Source: CAYXRK01 sp964467615 (GTDB lineage Bacteria > Hydrogenedentota > Hydrogenedentia > Hydrogenedentales > GCA-2746185). From it: DNA of 35,424 nucleotides. Location: positions 1 to 35,424 of the forward strand of contig CAYXRK010000025.1 of NCBI GenBank assembly GCA_964467615.1. Reading direction: 5' to 3'. Of this stretch, positions 31,583-35,424 are shown piece by piece. The position numbers and the translations under genes were made by a program. How positions within the stretch are numbered: the stretch's first letter is position 1; every line of letters starts with the position of its first letter. Under the pieces are notes generated by a model. The model saw nothing but the letters and a program-made list of their open reading frames with translations, was not told the DNA's origin and searched no databases.

Positions 31583-32488
31583 TCAGCCCGCGTTTGTCGC
31601 CGCTTTGGTCCGCGCCACGAATATTTCTTCAAGCGTAGGGGCGCGCTCATCGACGATCGCCGCCTTGGCCTTCTGCGCAAAGTGGATCACGCGTTCGCGT
31701 TCACCGTTGCAGATGACGGTCCAATCGCGGCCCGTGCCAAAACAGGTCAACGCGCCGTCAATGTGCGGCGTTGCCTCGTGGGTCGATTCGAAACGCATCG
31801 TAATGCGGTGGTGCGATTCGCGGATGTTGTCGAGCGTGTCCGCGAGAATCAGTTTTCCGCGCGCCATCATGGCGATGTAGTCGCAGGCGCGTTCGACTTC
31901 GTCGAGCAGATGCGACGAGAAGAAGACCGTCCGGCCTTCTTCGGCGACGTTGCGCATGATCGCGGCAAGGATGTCGCGGCGGACGATAACGTCGAGGCCG
32001 GAGGAGGGTTCATCGAGGATGAGCAGTTCCGGCCGATGAGCGAGGGCGATGAGCAATCCCGCTTTCGCCCGTTCACCACGGGACAGGGATTTTACTTTCG
32101 TCTCAGGATCGAGCCGGAATACGTCCCGCAACTCCTCCGCGAAGGCGTTGTCCCAGCGCGGGTAGAAGGCGCGCATGAAACTGATGAGTTCATGGACGCG
32201 CATCCACGTCGGCATGATGCGATCCTCGGAAAGATAGCCGATTCGGCCCAGCACGTTGACGCAATCGCCGACGGGATCGAACCCGAGCACGCGCACCTGA
32301 CCGGATTTCGCCTTCAACGCGCCGAGCAGATGTTTGATCAGCGTCGTTTTGCCCGCGCCGTTCTCGCCGAGCAGACCGAAAACACAACCGCGCGGCACGT
32401 TCAGCGTCACGTCATCGACGGCATTTTTCCGGCGGAATCGGCGCGTTAAGTGCGTCACTTCAATCGCATTCGATGGCTGATTCATCAT
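31583..32488 (-). CDS. ABC transporter ATP-binding protein (YtrB/CcmA-like)
   Basis: A 301-residue ATPase with Walker A GENGAGKT (41-48), signature LSRGERAKAG (about 135-144, LSRGE in place of LSGGQ), Walker B LLILDEP (155-161) and the switch histidine in FFSSHLLDEVERACD. The C-terminal ~80 residues are the extra domain found in exporters of the CcmA/DrrA type. Its ATG overlaps the stop of the GntR gene (ATGA), and GAGGAGAAAG precedes it. It energises the permease encoded downstream. Confidence 0.93.
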   Translation of the reverse strand: MMNQPSNAIEVTHLTRRFRRKNAVDDVTLNVPRGCVFGLLGENGAGKTTLIKHLLGALKAKSGQVRVLGFDPVGDCVNVLGRIGYLSEDRIMPTWMRVHELISFMRAFYPRWDNAFAEELRDVFRLDPETKVKSLSRGERAKAGLLIALAHRPELLILDEPSSGLDVIVRRDILAAIMRNVAEEGRTVFFSSHLLDEVERACDYIAMMARGKLILADTLDNIRESHHRITMRFESTHEATPHIDGALTCFGTGRDWTVICNGERERVIHFAQKAKAAIVDERAPTLEEIFVARTKAATNAG

Positions 32489-32883
32489 TCTTTCTCCTCG
32501 GCATCAACCTTCATTTCCCGATTGCGCTTTCTCAATAGGTCTAGAAGTTCATTGAAGGGAACGTTCAATTGGCGTGCTTCGCTCAACAGCGCGTCGGCGC
32601 GATCGTTTAGCACGCGTTCCTGCTCATGTTGGGACAGCGGCGAACGCCGCGCGGTCACGTGCGTGCCGCCACCACGCTTGCACTCGACTACGCCTTCGCG
32701 CTCGAGATCACGGTAGGCGCGCGCGACCGTGTTCGGATTGATAACGAGCAGCTCTGCGAGTTTTCGAATAGGAGGCAGTTCATCCCCCTGCGCGAGTTTT
32801 GACGACGCGACGAGGTACTTCACCTGATTGACGATCTGCTGATAGATCGGTACGCCGTCGCCTGTGGAGATGTGAAAGGTCAT
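32485..32883 (-). CDS. GntR-family transcriptional regulator (YtrA subfamily)
   Basis: A 132-residue repressor with an N-terminal winged helix (PIYQQIVNQVKYLVASSKL ... LPPIRKLAELLVINPNTVARAYRDLEREGVVECKRGGGTHV). A short C-terminal helical dimer region of about 50 residues, instead of a ligand domain, defines the YtrA subgroup. ATG 32883 is preferred; a GTG at 32892 is in frame but only about 6 bases from the predicted transcript start. It is first in an operon with the ATPase and permease. A palindrome overlapping its -10 box suggests self-repression. No ribosome binding site is seen before the ATG. Confidence 0.9.
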   Translation of the reverse strand: MTFHISTGDGVPIYQQIVNQVKYLVASSKLAQGDELPPIRKLAELLVINPNTVARAYRDLEREGVVECKRGGGTHVTARRSPLSQHEQERVLNDRADALLSEARQLNVPFNELLDLLRKRNREMKVDAEEKE

Positions 32884-32890
32884 AGCATGC

Positions 32891-32933
32891 ACTAAAGTAC
32901 CAATACTTTAGTACAAGTCGCGCGAAATGTCAA
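32891..32933 (-). promoter_or_regulatory. Promoter and palindromic operator of the GntR-ABC operon
   Basis: On the minus strand, a perfect -35 TTGACA (32933-32928) and -10 TAAAGT (32910-32905) are 17 bases apart. ACTAAAGTA (32891-32899) and TACTTTAGT (32904-32912) are perfect 9-base inverted arms around 4 bases, covering the -10 and the start site. This is the expected position for an autoregulatory GntR operator. The rest of the gap to 33081 shows nothing clear. Confidence 0.75.
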
Positions 32934-33081
32934 GCCCCTCGTCGCCAAGGTAAACGGACGCAGGATTGGCGCCCGATCTCATGGCCGCGAGCGGCCAATT
33001 GTGGCGTAATTACGATTGCCGTGGCTTCGCTTCAAATATGTGCGGCGTCGAGACTTAGCGCCTCTCCGGACACAATTGCTG

Positions 33082-34215
33082 TTAGCGCCCAGTTATGCGC
33101 AGCAGATCCGTCGGCTGGCCGTCCGTCGGAATGGGCGTGTCCGTCAGTCGCTCGTTCGTCGACGTGTCAAAAACGTGGATGCCCCGTTCGCCGAAATCGC
33201 CCTCCGGCACATAGAGCGTTTCGGAATCCGGATCGGACGCCAACGCGGGCGCGAAATAGTCCACCGACACGTTGAGTTGAGGTCCCGGATCGACACCATT
33301 TGTCACGGAGAACGGAACGAGGTGCGACGACAGCGTCAAGTCCGTGCTGAAGATGAGGTACCCACGATCCGAATCAACCAACGTGAACGCACCGAGATCA
33401 GCGCCCACTAACCCATCGTCTTCTGGAATCACCAAACCCTTCGAATCGAGCGTGCCGAGATCGATGACCTCAAGTCCGCCATCGTCAAAAAAACCACCGG
33501 TCGCGCTGACGAAGAGTTCGTTAGTTTCGTCGATAACTTGCATGCGCGTCTTAGGCGCGGTACCTTCCAACTCGATCGCCTGAACGCCCTCGACCGCCGG
33601 GTCCGCATCGACGAGCTCCTCGCTTGCGATATCCACCACGGCGATCATCGCCGGTGGCTCGAAACTTCCGAGCACGTCCGGGTTAAACCGCATGATCTGA
33701 ACGAACAACCGGCCATCGTGGATTGCCATCGTGCCCAAATCGGGGCCGTCGTCGGCATCAGCGAACGAGCTTAGATCCACGACTTCTTCGCTGCTGCCGT
33801 TTCGCAAATCCACGCGAAGCAGATGCGTCGCGGTCGCCCGCGAAACGTACGCGGTGCGCGCGCTTACAATCGCCATGTCGATGGGTTGGGCGGCCGGCCC
33901 CAGATCGATGACGTCGTCAACCGCGCCTTTGGACGCGGCAATAACCGTTATCGTCCCGTCGGTCCTACTGACCGCATAGACCTTTCCGCCGCGCGCGGCC
34001 AGCGTCGAGTTCTCCCCGACCGCAATGGCTGCCCCATCAAATGCGAACGATCCCCCTGGGCGGATGAACGCGACCTTGCCGTCCCCGCCCGTGGCGTTCC
34101 ACGCGACGGCAATTCTTACCTCGCCCCGTCCTCCAGGGCATCCATTGATGACCGTAACGAACAAGAGGCTGATAATCAGCCCAAATAAATATCGACGTCC
34201 AAAAGGCCGGGACAT
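33082..34215 (-). CDS. Putative lipoprotein with beta-propeller-like repeats
   Basis: A 377-residue exported protein. The N terminus has a basic start, a hydrophobic stretch (10-22) and a cysteine at 26 in NGC, an imperfect lipobox, so lipid anchoring is likely but not sure. The mature part is built of beta-strand repeats with hydrophobic and Gly/Asp turns (GGKVYAVSRTDGTITVIAA; TLYVPEGDFGERGIHVFDT). This resembles YVTN/NHL-type propellers. Function unknown; such proteins often bind ligands or partners at the cell surface. GGAG lies nine bases before the ATG. It stands alone next to the sequence gap. Confidence 0.75.
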   Translation of the reverse strand: MSRPFGRRYLFGLIISLLFVTVINGCPGGRGEVRIAVAWNATGGDGKVAFIRPGGSFAFDGAAIAVGENSTLAARGGKVYAVSRTDGTITVIAASKGAVDDVIDLGPAAQPIDMAIVSARTAYVSRATATHLLRVDLRNGSSEEVVDLSSFADADDGPDLGTMAIHDGRLFVQIMRFNPDVLGSFEPPAMIAVVDIASEELVDADPAVEGVQAIELEGTAPKTRMQVIDETNELFVSATGGFFDDGGLEVIDLGTLDSKGLVIPEDDGLVGADLGAFTLVDSDRGYLIFSTDLTLSSHLVPFSVTNGVDPGPQLNVSVDYFAPALASDPDSETLYVPEGDFGERGIHVFDTSTNERLTDTPIPTDGQPTDLLRITGR

Positions 34216-34331
34216 GATGGTTCTCTCCGATTACCGCATAGCGCGGCCAACTGCTACCGAGTACTACGGCTCAAATCCGGATTCGTTTCGCGTCCATCGA
34301 GCATTCTATGATGCGGCTCCCAACGCTCGTT

Positions 34332-34341
34332 NNNNNNNNNN
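34332..34341. other. Assembly gap (10 N)
   Basis: Ten unresolved bases, most likely a scaffolding placeholder of unknown true length. The gap hides the last codons of the DUF4202 gene, and possibly more. Confidence 0.95.
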
Positions 34342-34918
34342 CGACAAGCGCGCTGGCGGCGTCCGGCATTTCCAGATTGAGCGCGAAATTGTGCGCGCGT
34401 TCCGACATTTTCCGCCAAGTCTTGCGCAATATATCGATAATTTTCTCCTCATCGATGTCGTCTCGATCCGCAAACTCGGCGAAATAACTCTCAAGAAAAA
34501 CGAGGCATGCCGCATCTTCCAACAGTTGGGCCTCGGGGTCCTTCTTGAGGTCTTTCTTCTGTAATAACGATTCGACTCGCTCAATTGATTCCGCGCCGTA
34601 TCCAACTTCTCGCAATATTTCCGCGGCCTTCCGCGCGTGGAATTTGTACAACGTCGTGCGCCACTTGTAGTAGCCCGCGCGGTCCATTGGATAGTCGGAG
34701 CGCGGAATTTCCCACCGGCTAATGTGCTGCGCGCGCGCGGCGAGCCGGAGGGCTTCGGAGGCGTTCGGATCGAGCTTCACAATCCACGCGCTCATCCGCT
34801 TTGAGTAGACGAGTTCCTTGGGCCGCTCGCCGCCGCCGCCGACCGGCTCGGTACGCGGGTCTTCGGCGTTCGCGGCGTCGATGCGGGCGATGGCGTTGGC
34901 AAATAGGTCAGATGTCAC
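34342..34918 (-). CDS. DUF4202-family protein (C terminus lost in gap)
   Basis: About 192 residues are visible, near the full family length, so only a few C-terminal residues are probably missing. Family landmarks are FANAIARIDAANAEDP at the start, then ERPKELVYSKRMSAW, RAQHISRWEIPRSDYPM, RAGYYKWRTTLYKFHA and LEDAACLVFLE. The spaced histidines and the acidic pair in the last motif faintly recall an HD-type metal site; this is speculation. Start is GTG at 34918, overlapping the nucleotidyltransferase stop (GTGA). Biochemical role of the family is unknown to me. The adjoining gap makes the true end uncertain. Confidence 0.85.
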
Positions 34919-35271
34919 GAGGTGATACTGTATGAGGTTCCGACAGGAGACGCGTGATTCTGCTCTTGTTCATATTGGATCGCGGCAGTCTCGGCAACTT
35001 TCTCCCGAAAATACCGGCTCAAGTCCTTGGGTGTACGAATATCGACCTTTCTCCCATCAAACAAATCGCTTAGTTCGAATTCCATTCCCGCGATATCGAG
35101 CAATCCGGGTATGTGCTCGCGGTCAAACTCGACGAGCACGTCCACATCCGAATCCGGGCCGAACTTGTCGGTAAGGACCGAGCCGAAGAAAGCAAACTTA
35201 GTGATGTGGTGCTTTCGGCAGAACTCCGCGATGATTTCGGTGCTGTAATCCATACCCGCCAGCGTTGGCAT
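34915..35271 (-). CDS. Minimal nucleotidyltransferase (MNT / MntA-like)
   Basis: A 118-residue protein of the polymerase-beta nucleotidyltransferase fold. It has the GS pair (G30, S31 in FFGSVLTD), the DxD acidic pair (D42, D44 in DSDVDVLVEF) and a third acidic residue (D77 in KVDIRT), so it looks catalytically intact. Such proteins usually pair with a HEPN toxin and attach AMP to it; here the partner is DUF4202 instead. ATG 35271 is preferred, with GAGGT seven bases upstream; ATG 35253 is possible. The stop overlaps the DUF4202 start by four bases. A -10-like TATACT lies at 35305-35300. Confidence 0.87.
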   Translation of the reverse strand: MPTLAGMDYSTEIIAEFCRKHHITKFAFFGSVLTDKFGPDSDVDVLVEFDREHIPGLLDIAGMEFELSDLFDGRKVDIRTPKDLSRYFREKVAETAAIQYEQEQNHASPVGTSYSITS

Positions 35272-35311
35272 CGTCGTGACCTCGTTCGTGTTACCCGTTA
35301 GTATAAGCGCG

Positions 35312-35329
35312 TTTCGCGCGGGCGCGAAA
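35312..35329. promoter_or_regulatory. Palindrome in the nucleotidyltransferase promoter
   Basis: TTTCGCGC and GCGCGAAA are perfect 8-base arms around GG. It covers the -35 region and spacer of the predicted promoter (TATACT at 35305-35300). It lies in the divergent gap between this gene and the partial gene at the right edge. A candidate operator for autoregulation. Confidence 0.45.
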
Positions 35330-35405
35330 ACCCGCCCAGTAGCGGCGACTTTCAATTCCGCCCGCCGTGCGCAATAATGGGCGCGTCTAACCAAAGGAAC
35401 TCGAT

Positions 35406-35424
35406 ATGAAAATGGCCATTTCGT
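35406..35424 (+). CDS. 5' end of a gene running off the right edge
   Basis: AAAGGA lies seven bases before an ATG opening M-K-M-A-I-S, then the window ends. The start looks real, and the opening resembles small NifX/NifB-type dinitrogenase-cofactor proteins, but six residues are too few to name it. Confidence 0.45.

Overview
The window is a GC-rich piece of a chromosome from a diderm (Gram-negative-type) bacterium. Lipid A genes (an lpxC-fabZ fusion and lpxD), the outer-membrane assembly factor bamA and the chaperone skp show an LPS-bearing outer membrane. The mcsA / mcsB-like / clpC module is best known from Firmicutes and is also found in some other phyla. This mix, together with a DUF4202 gene and frequent GTG and TTG starts, suggests a deep-branching, Hydrogenedentota- or planctomycete-like lineage. 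That placement is inference; no rRNA or other phylogenetic marker is present.

Left arm (about 1-9,800). Seven genes on the minus strand are read in the order mcsA, mcsB-like, clpC, bamA, skp, lpxD, lpxC/fabZ. The junctions are tight: a 2-base gap, ATGA at clpC-bamA, and an 8-base overlap at lpxD-lpxC. A well-formed promoter (TAGACT-17-TATACT) precedes mcsA, and a 7-base inverted repeat lies at the expected transcript start. The protein-quality-control genes thus appear to be joined to outer-membrane biogenesis. The McsB homologue has lost nearly every catalytic and phosphoarginine-sensing residue I can align from memory, so it looks like a pseudokinase.

Middle (about 9,900-18,850). This part holds an isoaspartyl peptidase, a 2Fe-2S ferredoxin, and a sodium:solute symporter followed by three small unknown genes in tandem. 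A PIN-domain toxin-antitoxin pair, a short-chain fatty acid transporter and tRNA-Leu(CAA) follow. Next come an orphan sugar-type periplasmic binding lipoprotein and a less GC-rich gene with an STN-like N-terminal region.

Right arm (about 18,900-35,424). A large secreted M14-type metallopeptidase comes first. A surface-polysaccharide cluster follows: a nucleotide-sugar epimerase diverges from a GT39-like membrane glycosyltransferase, a GT2 and a GT4. Then come a sulfotransferase, a ParDE toxin-antitoxin pair, an exported EthD protein, and a GntR (YtrA-type) regulator with an ABC ATPase and permease under a clear promoter with a palindromic operator. The window ends with a propeller-like lipoprotein, a 10-N assembly gap, and a DUF4202 gene translationally coupled to a minimal nucleotidyltransferase.

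I saw no CRISPR array, insertion sequence, prophage or rRNA. The strongest candidates for something undescribed are the pseudokinase-containing mcsA-clpC-bam-lpx superoperon and the nucleotidyltransferase-DUF4202 pair.
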